A DNA stretch of 64,000 nucleotides from Rikenella microfusus (lineage in GTDB: Bacteria > Bacteroidota > Bacteroidia > Bacteroidales > VadinHA17): NCBI GenBank assembly GCA_020722575.1, contig DYKN01000006.1, positions 47,095 to 111,094 of the forward strand, given 5' to 3'. The notes beneath the pieces are model-generated. The model was not told where the DNA came from and searched no databases. It saw nothing but the letters and a program-made list of their open reading frames with translations. Within the stretch, counting starts at the first letter, position 1. Each line of letters opens with the position of its first letter. Positions 10,518-20,248 of the stretch are shown here, one piece after another. A program made the position numbers and the translations under genes.

Positions 10518-11249
10518 ATGATGATACCGGCCGATAAAGATATAACTAACAGAAGGAAAGAGGTTAAATCGATGTTTGATTCGATAGCCCCGACATATGA
10601 TTTTCTTAATCATCTTCTTTCTTTTGGCATTGACAGGCGCTGGCGAAAAAATGCTCTCAAAAAAGTGCTTGCCGGCAATAATCCAGTATCTATACTTGAT
10701 GTGGCAACGGGAACGGGCGACCTTGCCATCGAGGCTGCAAAATATAACCCTTTGAAAATTACTGGTCTGGATATTTCAGAAAGAATGTTGAAAATTGCAG
10801 CTGAAAAAATAAAAAGGAAGGGATTGTCAGAGAAAATTGAGCTGGTAAAGGGTGAATCTGAAAAACTTCCATTTCCCGATAACTGTTTTGATATTGTTAT
10901 GTCAGCTTTTGGCGTCAGAAATTTCGCCAACCTTGAATCTGGTTTGAGTGAAATGGTAAGAGTTACTGCTCCAGGTGGCAGAGTAATGATTCTGGAATTT
11001 TCAAAACCTTCAAAAAAACTGTTCATTAAGCTTTTTAACTTTTATTTTTTTAATATATTACCTTTTATAGGACATCTTTTCTCGGGTCATCCCGGTGCAT
11101 ACAGGTACCTTCCTGAATCAGTTGCCTCTTTCCCCGAAAAAGAGAAGTTTATCAGCATAATGAACAATTCAGGCTTAAAAGAAATAGTAAACATTGCCTT
11201 TACGGAAGGTATCGTTACCTTCTACATGGGAATTAAAAAGCCAGGTTGA
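10518..11249 (+). CDS. ubiE: Demethylmenaquinone methyltransferase / UbiE family
   Basis: MFDSIAPTYDFLNHLLSFGIDRRWR; SILDVATGTGDLAIEA; SAFGVRNFANLESGL. Confidence 0.93.
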   Translation: MMIPADKDITNRRKEVKSMFDSIAPTYDFLNHLLSFGIDRRWRKNALKKVLAGNNPVSILDVATGTGDLAIEAAKYNPLKITGLDISERMLKIAAEKIKRKGLSEKIELVKGESEKLPFPDNCFDIVMSAFGVRNFANLESGLSEMVRVTAPGGRVMILEFSKPSKKLFIKLFNFYFFNILPFIGHLFSGHPGAYRYLPESVASFPEKEKFISIMNNSGLKEIVNIAFTEGIVTFYMGIKKPG

Positions 11250-11317
11250 TTAAAAAAAGTAACGGGCAATAACCCACTGGTTTTTAAAGTTTATATGGAA
11301 GATTTCTGATAAAAAAT

Positions 11318-11325
11318 TACATTTG
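11318..11325 (+). promoter_or_regulatory. Putative -7 box (TACATTTG) of the porT-like gene
   Basis: Exact TAnnTTTG match ending 5 nt before the GTG start at 11331; -33 weak. Confidence 0.4.
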
Positions 11326-11330
11326 CATCT

Positions 11331-12047
11331 GTGAAGATTTCATTGAACAAAATTTTTTTTGCAGGATTATTTCTGCTGAGCTGTGCGGAACTGTTTGCCC
11401 AGAAGGAGAAGCCTAAAAATGTTTCATGGTACGATGACAAATTCCTTCACTTTGGATTCTGCATCGGTTTTAATACCATGGATTTCAATATTACACCCTC
11501 ACAAATATATCTCGAGACTGATTCTCTTTATCCGGAAGTTTCAATTTTGAATCCGGGTATAAATATTCAGGTAGTAACTGATATTAAACCAGCGGAGCAT
11601 TTTGATATTCGTTTTTTACCAGGAGTATCTTTCGGTCAGAGGAATGTGAGGTTTTACAGGAACCAGGTACTTGAGAACGAACGGCAGAGACTTGAATCGT
11701 CGTTCATAGAGTTTCCTCTTCTTCTAAAATATAAGGGAGATAGGCTTAATAATGTCAGGCCTTACATTATAGGGGGATTAAATTACCGTTATGATCTTGC
11801 AGGTAAGAAAGAGTATGATGAGGAGAAGCCGTTATATCTCCGTCTGAAGCGTTCAGATATTTATTTAGAGTTTGGACCGGGTTTTGATTTTTACCTGCCA
11901 TATTTTAAGCTTTCCATTGAGTTGAAATTTTCTTCGGGTTTGAGAGATATACTGGTGCATGAACCAGCTCCGGGATATCCTCAGTATGCAAGGGCGATTG
12001 AAAAAATGAAATCGCAGATCTGGATCGTTTCATTCCATTTCGAATAA
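11331..12047 (+). CDS. porT: PorT-like outer-membrane beta-barrel protein (type IX secretion)
   Basis: Signal peptide; FLHFGFCIGFNTMDFNI...; position immediately after ubiE as commonly seen in Bacteroidota. Confidence 0.65.
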   Translation: MKISLNKIFFAGLFLLSCAELFAQKEKPKNVSWYDDKFLHFGFCIGFNTMDFNITPSQIYLETDSLYPEVSILNPGINIQVVTDIKPAEHFDIRFLPGVSFGQRNVRFYRNQVLENERQRLESSFIEFPLLLKYKGDRLNNVRPYIIGGLNYRYDLAGKKEYDEEKPLYLRLKRSDIYLEFGPGFDFYLPYFKLSIELKFSSGLRDILVHEPAPGYPQYARAIEKMKSQIWIVSFHFE

Positions 12048-12049
12048 TC

Positions 12050-13627
12050 GTGATCAGGAAGGTTAATATTGTTGTTGACCCGGAAACGGCAGCCGATGAA
12101 TCGAAAATAAAAAAGATTGCTGCAAAATCAGCCGGTTTTAATCCTGATAGCATTACTGATTTCAAAGTAAACCGCAGATCTATTGATGCCCGACGCCGTA
12201 ATATAAAAATCAATCTTGAAGTTCTGATTTCAGCCGGTGGATCTGAATATCTGCCAGGAATAACGCCATTCAGGCCGGTGAATGTAGAACGCAGCAGGGA
12301 GGTTTTAATTGTTGGAACCGGCCCTGCAGGTCTTTTTGCTGCATTGAGACTGATTGAACTGGGTCTCAAACCAGTTTTATTTGAGCGCGGGAAGGATGTG
12401 TCACGAAGGAAAAGGGATGTTGCCAGAATAAGCAGGGAACATCTGGTAGATCCTGAAAGCAATTATTGCTTTGGAGAGGGAGGCGCCGGAACGTTTTCTG
12501 ATGGTAAACTTTATACCCGCTCACATAAAAGAGGTAATAACCTGAGAGTATTTGAACTTTTTTGTTATCATGGCGCTGACTTCCGAATATTATCTGATTC
12601 ACACCCGCATATAGGTTCCGATAAACTGCCGGGTATAATTAAAAATATCAGAAAGTCGATCACAGAAGCAGGAGGCATAATTCTTTTCGACACAAAAGTT
12701 GAAGATTTTATAATCAATGGCGACACTATAAAGGGTGTAATAACGGCTGATAACCGTAAGTTTTATGGTGAAAGTGTTATTCTTGCAACAGGTCATTCTG
12801 CCAGAGATATTTATGATATTCTGAGGAAGCATTCGGTTGAGATGTCTTTCAAACCTTTTGCTGCTGGAGTAAGGGTTGAGCATCCGCAGGAGTTGATTGA
12901 TGCTATTCAATATCACGGCATATCGAGGGGTAAATATCTCCCTGCTGCTTCATATTCTCTTGCTGCCCAGGTTGCCGGCCGGGGAGTATTCTCTTTCTGT
13001 ATGTGTCCTGGAGGTTTTATTATACCTTCAGCAACATCCACCAGTGAGATTGTTTTGAATGGAATGTCACCATCGGCCAGAAATTCACCTTTTGCAAATT
13101 CGGGCATGGTGGTGGAAATAAGGGCTCGGGACTTTGTGGATTATACCGGATATGAAGTATTTGCAGGCATTGATTTTCAGAAAGAAATAGAACATCGAGC
13201 ATGGGAACAGGGCGGGAGGTGCCAGACAGCTCCGGCCCAGAGACTTGCAGATTTCGTAGCAGGTAAATCATCTTCTTCACTTCCGACCGTATCATATTTT
13301 CCTGGAGTAAAACCTTCAGCTCTTCATGAATGGCTTCCAGACTTCATTTGCAAAAGGCTGAGAGAAGGTTTCAAAATATTCGGTTCCAGAATGAAGGGAT
13401 ACCTGACAAATGAAGCAGTGATTCTTGGAGTAGAATCGAGAACCTCTTCCCCGATTAGAATCTTGAGAGATGAAAAATCTCTCAGTCATATTCGCATTAA
13501 AGGTTTTTACCCATGTGGAGAGGGAGCCGGATACGCCGGCGGCATCGTTTCTTCAGCAATAGATGGAATAAGGGTGGCAGAAGCTGTAAATCAGTTTATC
13601 AAGGGAAACGTAAAAGATCACTATTGA
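12050..13627 (+). CDS. FAD-dependent dehydrogenase (COG2509-like)
   Basis: VLIVGTGPAGLFAALRLIELGLKPVLFERG dinucleotide motif; GEGGAGTFSDGKLYTR; C-terminal YPCGEGAGYAGGIVSSAIDGIRVAE. Confidence 0.88.
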   Translation: MIRKVNIVVDPETAADESKIKKIAAKSAGFNPDSITDFKVNRRSIDARRRNIKINLEVLISAGGSEYLPGITPFRPVNVERSREVLIVGTGPAGLFAALRLIELGLKPVLFERGKDVSRRKRDVARISREHLVDPESNYCFGEGGAGTFSDGKLYTRSHKRGNNLRVFELFCYHGADFRILSDSHPHIGSDKLPGIIKNIRKSITEAGGIILFDTKVEDFIINGDTIKGVITADNRKFYGESVILATGHSARDIYDILRKHSVEMSFKPFAAGVRVEHPQELIDAIQYHGISRGKYLPAASYSLAAQVAGRGVFSFCMCPGGFIIPSATSTSEIVLNGMSPSARNSPFANSGMVVEIRARDFVDYTGYEVFAGIDFQKEIEHRAWEQGGRCQTAPAQRLADFVAGKSSSSLPTVSYFPGVKPSALHEWLPDFICKRLREGFKIFGSRMKGYLTNEAVILGVESRTSSPIRILRDEKSLSHIRIKGFYPCGEGAGYAGGIVSSAIDGIRVAEAVNQFIKGNVKDHY

Positions 13628-13660
13628 ACTTTATAATCATAGATTGTAAAAAATCTTATA

Positions 13661-14434
13661 TCATTGTAAGCTTCTCCTTGCAAATTCCGAAAAGACAATA
13701 GAAGCTGCCATTGCTGCATTAAGTGAATCTATTCCTGAAGTCGCATCTGTCATCTTCGGGATCATCAACCTGTGAGTTACAAAAGTCAGGCATTTTTCAG
13801 ATATTCCCTGCGATTCGTTCCCGAGCAATATAACACCCCTGTTTTCCAGATTTGCAGTATAAATTGATTCTCCTTTTAGTAACGTTCCGTAAACCGGCAA
13901 CTGCAAACCGGATGCCCGGCCAAGAAACTCACCAAGATCAGTATAATAAACATTTATATTTATTATTGCTCCCATTGTTGCCTGTATAACCTTTGGATTA
14001 TAAACATCAACACAATTTGTTGAACATAAAATGTTTTTGAACCCAAACCAGGCCGCTGATCTGATAATGGTTCCAAGATTCCCGGGATCCTGAATAAAAT
14101 CAAGTGCCACACATATCTCCCCGAGAATCAAATCGGCATCAAAAATTTTGTCGGGTATTTTTATAACTGCAAGTGCATTATGTGGCGTTTTCATCGTACT
14201 GACTCTTCTGAGTTCATTAAAGCTAACCGGTATGACTTCCCCTGCAGCATCACGACTATTTTTATCAAGTCTCGAAATATATTCAGGTTTTGCAACAAGT
14301 GTAACTATTTCATAACCTGATGAAATGAATTCCTTCACCATTTTATCCCCCTCTATTACAAACATCCTGTTCTTCTCCCTATACTTCTTATTCTGGAGAG
14401 ATAAAATAAATTTTTGCTTGTTTTTACTCAGCAT
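13661..14434 (-). CDS. TrmH/SpoU-family RNA 2'-O-methyltransferase
   Basis: LDFIQDPGNLGTIIRSAAWFG; LLGNESQGIS; MIPKMTDATSGIDSLNAAMAASIVFSE. Confidence 0.93.
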   Translation of the reverse strand: MLSKNKQKFILSLQNKKYREKNRMFVIEGDKMVKEFISSGYEIVTLVAKPEYISRLDKNSRDAAGEVIPVSFNELRRVSTMKTPHNALAVIKIPDKIFDADLILGEICVALDFIQDPGNLGTIIRSAAWFGFKNILCSTNCVDVYNPKVIQATMGAIININVYYTDLGEFLGRASGLQLPVYGTLLKGESIYTANLENRGVILLGNESQGISEKCLTFVTHRLMIPKMTDATSGIDSLNAAMAASIVFSEFARRSLQ

Positions 14435-14501
14435 TTGTGATAAGGTTTTTTAATCTGCTTTTTAAATATGATATATTTGTGAATAGTTTTTAAGGCAGAG
14501 A

Positions 14502-16856
14502 TTGAAATTATTTTTTTCTGATAAAAGTATGAAAATTATAAAACACTTCCATCCGGTTGTGTTTCTAGCTTTCCTGATTGTATCATGTAATCCTACCAGA
14601 TATGTTCCTGATGGTGAATATTTGCTCGACAAGAATATCATAAAGCTAAATAATGATAGGGTCAGTAAGGGTGATCTTTACCCATATATAAAACAGAAGC
14701 CAAATAAAAAAATCTTCTGGACAAGGTTTCATCTGGCCATGTTTAACTTTTCCAATCTTGAAAAAGAAAAATTTCCTCACAACTGGCTGAGGAAGATAGG
14801 CGAGGAACCGGTAATTTTTGATAAAAGTGCAGTGGATAAATCAGTCAGCCAGATCAGGGCCTATCTGGTTTCAAAAGGTTATTTTGACAGTAAAGTAGGA
14901 GAAACAATTGAGATTACTAAAAGAAAGGCAAAGGTATATTACGATGTCATCCTGAATACTCCCTATACAGTCAGAAATATTTATTATGAAATTGAGGATA
15001 CTGCAATTGCTTCGTTAGTTTATTTTGATACTATGGGGTGCATGATAGAAAAGGGGAAGCCTTATGATGCTGAAATTTTGCAGGCAGAGAGGGAAAGGCT
15101 CGAAAAGTTTATTCGCGATCACGGATTTTATAATTTTTCGGCTGAACATATTTATTTCAGAATCGACAGTACTATACCGGGCCGCCAGGTTGATATTTAT
15201 TGCGGGATAAAGAATTACCTGAGGATGGCACAGGGGAATAAACCCGTTACTGGGCAACATATTCAGTACAAAGTACGTGACATCTTCATTTATCCTGATT
15301 ACAATCCCCGGGATTTTCTTACCGGAGGTGAAGAATATCAGAGGAGACTTGATACAATTTATTATAAAGGGTATTTTTTTGTGAGCAATCTGAAAAAGCC
15401 ATCTATAAGTTATGATTTGCTCCGGCAATCAATCTACCTCAGACCCGGGTTTACTTTCAGTCAGTCGGTATCAGAACGCTCGCATGCCAGACTTATGTCG
15501 CTTAAAACATACCGGCTGGTTAATATTCTTTATAATGAAGTGTCCGGTTCTATTCCGGATGAAAGAGGCTTTAACTATCTTGACTGTATAGTTCAATTGA
15601 CTCCCTTCAGCCGGCAATCATTTTCAGTTGAGCTCGAAGGGACTAACTCCGGAGGAAACCTTGGAGGGGCATTGAGCTTCATGTATCAGAATCGCAACCT
15701 GTTACATGGAGCCGAACAATTTAACCTCAGAGTAAAAGGAGCATATGAGACTTTCTCACAATCAACGACAGGAATTAAAAGCACTCAGGAATTCGGAATA
15801 GAAACCGGCCTGCGTTTCCCGAAATTTATGCTTCCATTTATACAGAGTGAAAATTTTATACGAAAATATACTCCCTCAACTTCAATTCAGGTTTCTTATA
15901 ATTATCAGAACCTGCCTGTTTACATACGCACCCTTGCAAATGCTTCTTTCAGCTATCAGTGGAATCAGGATAACTTCAGAACTCATTTTATCTACCCGCT
16001 TCAGATTAACTTTGTAAAAATACCTTATATTGAACAGGATTATTATAATAATGTTATAGAAAAATCTTCTTACCTTAAAAACAGCTATGAAGATGTGCTG
16101 ATTGCGGGAGGTGGCTATTCATTTGTTTACAACAGGCAGAAAATTAGAAGGTCAAGAAATAACTGGTTTGTCAGATTTAATGCCGAAGCCTCTGGAAATA
16201 TTCTGAGAACAATAATGAGCCTTACGGGAGTTAAACCGGTAACCGATTCACTGATATCCCAATTCCATATTTTTAAACAACCTTTTGCACAATTTGTAAA
16301 AGGAGATCTGGATATCAGATACAATAGAATCATTAATGACGTAAGCTCAATTGTTTTCAGGGGATTTGCCGGAGCAGGTGTTCCTTACGGTAATTCCCTT
16401 GCAATGCCCTTTGAAAAACAATACTTTGAAGGTGGTGCCAACGGAATTCGCGGATGGCAGGTTAGATCACTCGGACCTGGATCATATTCGCCTCCTGAAG
16501 CTAAATACGTAAACCAGACAGGAGACATAAAACTTGAGGCTAACATGGAATACCGATTCAAGCTCTTCTGGATACTTGAGGGAGCACTCTTCGCTGATGC
16601 AGGTAATATTTGGGCTATCAGGGCAGATCCTCAGAGACCTGGTGCAAAATTCAGCTTCAATAAATTTTACGACGATATTGCAATAGGAACAGGCATCGGA
16701 ATGAGATTTGATCTTAAATTTGTCCTTTTCAGAGCAGACCTGGGATTTAAACTACGCGACCCGAAATATTCAGGAAGCGAGAAATGGCTCTTCAATCGAT
16801 CAGAATCGGTCGGAAAAAATGCAGCACTCGTAATAGCAATCGGCTATCCTTTCTGA
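14502..16856 (+). CDS. BamA/TamA-like outer-membrane protein (TamL-type, POTRA + beta-barrel)
   Basis: 784 aa; lipobox-like SCNPTRYVPDGEYLL; C-terminal surface-antigen/Omp85 domain (GGANGIRGWQVRSLGPGS; GDIKLEANMEYRF). Likely start ATG 14529. Confidence 0.85.
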   Translation: MKLFFSDKSMKIIKHFHPVVFLAFLIVSCNPTRYVPDGEYLLDKNIIKLNNDRVSKGDLYPYIKQKPNKKIFWTRFHLAMFNFSNLEKEKFPHNWLRKIGEEPVIFDKSAVDKSVSQIRAYLVSKGYFDSKVGETIEITKRKAKVYYDVILNTPYTVRNIYYEIEDTAIASLVYFDTMGCMIEKGKPYDAEILQAERERLEKFIRDHGFYNFSAEHIYFRIDSTIPGRQVDIYCGIKNYLRMAQGNKPVTGQHIQYKVRDIFIYPDYNPRDFLTGGEEYQRRLDTIYYKGYFFVSNLKKPSISYDLLRQSIYLRPGFTFSQSVSERSHARLMSLKTYRLVNILYNEVSGSIPDERGFNYLDCIVQLTPFSRQSFSVELEGTNSGGNLGGALSFMYQNRNLLHGAEQFNLRVKGAYETFSQSTTGIKSTQEFGIETGLRFPKFMLPFIQSENFIRKYTPSTSIQVSYNYQNLPVYIRTLANASFSYQWNQDNFRTHFIYPLQINFVKIPYIEQDYYNNVIEKSSYLKNSYEDVLIAGGGYSFVYNRQKIRRSRNNWFVRFNAEASGNILRTIMSLTGVKPVTDSLISQFHIFKQPFAQFVKGDLDIRYNRIINDVSSIVFRGFAGAGVPYGNSLAMPFEKQYFEGGANGIRGWQVRSLGPGSYSPPEAKYVNQTGDIKLEANMEYRFKLFWILEGALFADAGNIWAIRADPQRPGAKFSFNKFYDDIAIGTGIGMRFDLKFVLFRADLGFKLRDPKYSGSEKWLFNRSESVGKNAALVIAIGYPF

Positions 16857-17054
16857 TATTTTTGCTCCCGAACACTTCAGTAAATTCTTTCGCTTACTTT
16901 TTTGAATTAATAACCATCTCCAATTTATTTTTTCCACTTACTATGTCAACCAAAAAAATGAGTGACAGAAATACAGATTAAAACTCCTTTGAAAATTCCA
17001 GAATAAATTTTTATTATATTGCAAAAGATTTAACGCTGCATTTTCTATCTATTT

Positions 17055-17906
17055 ATGGAATTTTTCGGGAACTTTTTTGGATATAACCGCAGGGAGCGAA
17101 GGACTTCGTTGATTGTTGTTATCCTGATAATTATTGTATTATCTGTAAGAATATTTTTTCAGGGTGATGGAATCAGGATTGAATATTATTCTCTTTCTGA
17201 TAGTTCGGCAGTATCCGAATTGGCATCAGAAAGACCGGTGAAAGGAATATCCTCTTTTGATCCCAATACAGCAGAATTAGAAGTGCTTGTTTCAGTCGGA
17301 CTGAGCAGGAGTCAGGCAAATAATCTTATCAGATACAGAAAAGCTGGCGGAAAATTCAGCCAACCGGAAGATATTTACCGCCTTTATACGGTTGATTCAT
17401 CAACTGCAAGAAAAATTATACCTTATATAAATATACATGGACAGGAATTTACTGGTGATAGAGGAAAATCTGCTACCGGTGTAGGATTCACCATTGACAT
17501 TAACAGGGCTGATTCATCTGATCTGGTGAGATTGCCCGGAATTGGTCCGGTATTGGCTTCACGTATAATTAAATACAGGAATCTGCTTGGCGGTTATGCG
17601 GTTTCAGACCAGTTAACTGAAGTTTATGGAATCAGTGATTCCTTATTTATGGAAATCGAATCAAGAATAACAACCGATACAGCCTTGATCAGAAAAATTC
17701 ATGTAAATAGCTCTGAGATTGCATCACTTGCAAGACACCCTTATATATCTTACAGGGAGGCAACTGAAATATTTAGGATGAAAAAGAATGGGATTGTTTT
17801 TAAATCGGTTAATGACCTGGTGGATCAAAAAATTATATCACCCGATAAAGCGTGGTTACTTAAATATTATCTTGATTTCAGTTGCATAGAAGATAATGGA
17901 AATTGA
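17055..17906 (+). CDS. Helix-hairpin-helix domain protein (ComEA-like repeats)
   Basis: FDPNTAELEVLVSVGLSRSQANNLIRYRKAGGKF and IDINRADSSDLVRLPGIGPVLASRIIKYRNLLGGY. Confidence 0.85.
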   Translation: MEFFGNFFGYNRRERRTSLIVVILIIIVLSVRIFFQGDGIRIEYYSLSDSSAVSELASERPVKGISSFDPNTAELEVLVSVGLSRSQANNLIRYRKAGGKFSQPEDIYRLYTVDSSTARKIIPYINIHGQEFTGDRGKSATGVGFTIDINRADSSDLVRLPGIGPVLASRIIKYRNLLGGYAVSDQLTEVYGISDSLFMEIESRITTDTALIRKIHVNSSEIASLARHPYISYREATEIFRMKKNGIVFKSVNDLVDQKIISPDKAWLLKYYLDFSCIEDNGN

Positions 17907-18050
17907 AAATTTCAGTTTATTGTAATACAATAAAAAGCATAAAAGATATTTTAATATTATATTAGAATTTATTATATTTATAAATTATCTGAGGATTTTA
18001 ATCATTGAAGAATGAAGGCTGGTCTTACATAAAAAAGAATTATTAAAAAT

Positions 18051-18081
18051 TTTGAAAAGAATTAAATAATAATTAATTTTG
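18051..18081 (+). promoter_or_regulatory. Consensus Bacteroidota promoter for rpsU
   Basis: TTTG (18051-18054) - 19 nt - TAATTTTG (18074-18081). Confidence 0.7.
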
Positions 18082-18111
18082 CGCCTCGATTATTTAAACA
18101 TTAAAAGCAGT

Positions 18112-18303
18112 ATGATTATAGTACCAATAAGAGATGGAGATAACATCGACAGGGCTTTAAAGAAGTTTAAGCGTAAGTTTGAAAAGACCGGTGTCATTCG
18201 CGAATTGCGTGCCCGCCAGGCATACATTAAGCCGTCTGAACGCAGGAGAGAAGAAATTAAGAGAGCCATTTATATCCAGAAGCTGCAACAGAAGGAAGAA
18301 TAA
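18112..18303 (+). CDS. rpsU: 30S ribosomal protein S21
   Basis: MIIVPIRDGDNIDRALKKFKRKFEKTGVIRELRARQAYIKPSERRREE...; the track start (18079) overlaps the -7 box, so ATG 18112 is preferred. Confidence 0.95.
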   Translation: MIIVPIRDGDNIDRALKKFKRKFEKTGVIRELRARQAYIKPSERRREEIKRAIYIQKLQQKEE

Positions 18304-18348
18304 TTAGAGGCTGCATTTTTCTTTAAAACAAATTACACTGGTTCCTTC

Positions 18349-19236
18349 ATGAATTACAAGGAATCATTTCTTAAGTATCTTGAAACAGAGAAGCGTTATT
18401 CTCCGCATACTCTTTTATCATACAGAAATGATCTTGAAAGTTTTCAGAATTTTTTGGTTGCACTGGGTTATACTGGCAATCTTCATCAGGTTACTTCACA
18501 TGATATAAGAGCATGGATTGTTCAGATGCTTGATGGAGGATATTCCACATCATCGGTACACAGAAAAATTTCAAGCCTCAGAGGTTTTTTTCGATATATG
18601 AGGAAACAGGGACTGGTGGAAAACAATCCGCTCGATAAACTAATATTACCACGAAGAAAGAAAGTTTTGCCGGTGTTTATTGATGAAAATTCAATAATCA
18701 GTTTGCTCGATAATTATGATTTTGGTGATGATTTCAAGGGATTGAGGAACCGGACAATTATTGAGATGCTTTACACCACGGGTATGAGGAGAGCGGAGCT
18801 TACAGGTTTAAAATGCAGCGATGTTGATATTATCAATGGCATTGTAAAAGTGACAGGTAAAAGGAATAAACAGCGGATAATTCCTCTTTTACCATCATTT
18901 ATAAAGCGACTGCATGAATATATATCAAAGAGAGAGAAAGAGATTGCAGGAGCTGGCAGTGATTGGTTGTTTCTGACTGATTCAGGAAAAAGAATGTACG
19001 ACAGGCTTGTTTATAATATAGTTAAATCCTATCTGAAGCTTGTTACAACGGTAGAAAAGAAGAGCCCACATGTCCTGCGCCACACCTTTGCAACTCATAT
19101 GTTAAACCGGGGTGCAGATCTCAATTCCATTAAGGAGTTTTTGGGGCATGCAAATCTTTCTGCTACTCAGATATATACACATAATACTTTTGAAAAACTA
19201 AAGGAAATATATAAACGGGCTCATCCCCGGGCATAA
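18349..19236 (+). CDS. xerC: XerC/XerD-like tyrosine recombinase
   Basis: Phage_int_SAM_1 N-domain; catalytic R (TGMRRAEL), HVLRHTFATHML, LGHANLSATQIYTH. Confidence 0.9.
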   Translation: MNYKESFLKYLETEKRYSPHTLLSYRNDLESFQNFLVALGYTGNLHQVTSHDIRAWIVQMLDGGYSTSSVHRKISSLRGFFRYMRKQGLVENNPLDKLILPRRKKVLPVFIDENSIISLLDNYDFGDDFKGLRNRTIIEMLYTTGMRRAELTGLKCSDVDIINGIVKVTGKRNKQRIIPLLPSFIKRLHEYISKREKEIAGAGSDWLFLTDSGKRMYDRLVYNIVKSYLKLVTTVEKKSPHVLRHTFATHMLNRGADLNSIKEFLGHANLSATQIYTHNTFEKLKEIYKRAHPRA

Positions 19237-19254
19237 AAATAAGGAGGAAAAACT

Positions 19255-19554
19255 ATGAATATTCAGATTCATTCAGTCAGATTTGATGCTGATATAAAAC
19301 TTGTCAGCTTTATTAAAAGTAAGCTTAATAAACTTACGCAATTAAGTAATGGCATAGTGAGTGCCGAAGTATATCTGAGGCTTGATAATGATGAGGAAAG
19401 GGAAAACAAGATAACTGAAATAAAGATTGAATATCCAGGAGGGCCGCTTTTTGCCAGAAAGCAGAGCAAAACTTTTGAGGAGGCTACAGACCTTGCAATT
19501 GATGCACTTAAAAAGCAGATTATCAAACAAAAAGAAAAAATGAGAGGAATTTAA
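19255..19554 (+). CDS. hpf: Ribosome hibernation/translation-inhibition factor (HPF/RaiA family)
   Basis: MNIQIHSVRFDADIKLVSFIKSKLNKLTQLSNGIVSAEVYLRLDN...; S30AE-like size and pattern. Confidence 0.88.
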   Translation: MNIQIHSVRFDADIKLVSFIKSKLNKLTQLSNGIVSAEVYLRLDNDEERENKITEIKIEYPGGPLFARKQSKTFEEATDLAIDALKKQIIKQKEKMRGI

Positions 19555-19610
19555 CGGAAAATTCTGAAAAAATATTCTCATTATTTTTTCTTAATAAGAA
19601 TTAATTTTCA

Positions 19611-19618
19611 TACATTTG
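19611..19618 (+). promoter_or_regulatory. Putative -7 box (TACATTTG) for the tRNA-tuf operon
   Basis: Exact TAnnTTTG, 49 nt upstream of tRNA-Thr; -33 element weak. Confidence 0.5.
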
Positions 19619-19666
19619 CAAACCGATTTTCAGGGGGTATTTTTACCTGAAAGAGTTCTTTAAAAT

Positions 19667-19740
19667 GCCGATGTAGCTCAGTTGGTCAGAGCAGCTGATT
19701 TGTAATCTGCAGGTCGGGGGTTCGAATCCCTTCATCGGCT
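19667..19740 (+). tRNA. tRNA-Thr (anticodon TGT)
   Basis: Acceptor GCCGATG/CATCGGC, loop TTTGTAA, T-arm GGGGG TTCGAAT CCCTT. One T29-T41 mismatch in the anticodon stem. Confidence 0.95.
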
Positions 19741-19792
19741 CTTGAGGGATGGCTTTAATTTGAATAATGAGGAGATAACTCTGTTATCAGAA

Positions 19793-19875
19793 GGGGAGAT
19801 ACCAAAGCGGTCAACTGGGGCAGACTGTAAATCTGCTGGCTGATGCCTTCGTAGGTTCGAATCCTGCTCTCCCCA
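19793..19875 (+). tRNA. tRNA-Tyr (anticodon GTA)
   Basis: Acceptor GGGGAGA/TCTCCCC; anticodon stem-loop GCAGA CTGTAAA TCTGC; long variable arm (class II). Confidence 0.95.
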
Positions 19876-19885
19876 CACGATACGG

Positions 19886-20002
19886 AGGTTAAATAGAGGA
19901 GGGTGGAGAGAGATGCAGGACTATGGGATACATTGAACCACTTATGGAAGTGAGTTGAACAAGTTAAATAGAGGGGAGGCAGAGAAAGATGCATGACGAT
20001 GG
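19886..20002. repeat. Two imperfect ~41-bp direct repeats in the tRNA-Tyr/tRNA-Gly spacer
   Basis: Copies at 19886-19926 and 19961-20002 (AGGTTAAATAGAGGAGGGTGGAGAGAGATGCAGGACTATGG vs AAGTTAAATAGAGGGGAGGCAGAGAAAGATGCATGACGATGG); CACTT-ATGG-AAGTG hairpin between them. Confidence 0.8.
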
Positions 20003-20031
20003 CAGAGGTTCTTCTTTTTATATTATATCAG

Positions 20032-20104
20032 GCGGGAGTAGCTCAGTTGGTAGAGCATCAGCCTTCCAAGCTGAGGGTCGCGGATTCGAGCTCCGTCTCC
20101 CGCT
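20032..20104 (+). tRNA. tRNA-Gly (anticodon TCC)
   Basis: Acceptor GCGGGAG/CTCCCGC; anticodon stem-loop TCAGC CTTCCAA GCTGA. Confidence 0.96.
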
Positions 20105-20114
20105 CAATTTTGAA

Positions 20115-20186
20115 GCCAGAGTAGCTCAGGGGTAGAGCACTTCCTTGGTAAGGAAGGGGTCAGGGGTTCAATTCCCCTCTCCGGCT
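20115..20186 (+). tRNA. tRNA-Thr (anticodon GGT)
   Basis: Anticodon stem-loop CTTCC TTGGTAA GGAAG; T-arm AGGGG TTCAATT CCCCT; acceptor GCCAGAG/CTCCGGC with an A4-C69 mismatch. Confidence 0.94.
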
Positions 20187-20248
20187 CAAGAGAAATTAAA
20201 AGTTAATAAATAGATATCATATTTTTATAAACTTAATAAGCTTTAATT

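Noticed and set aside
18349-19236. Tyrosine recombinase as evidence of an integrated mobile element beside tRNAs
   Set aside because: Genes on both sides are housekeeping, there is no att-like duplicated tRNA end, and the sequence is XerC/D-like.
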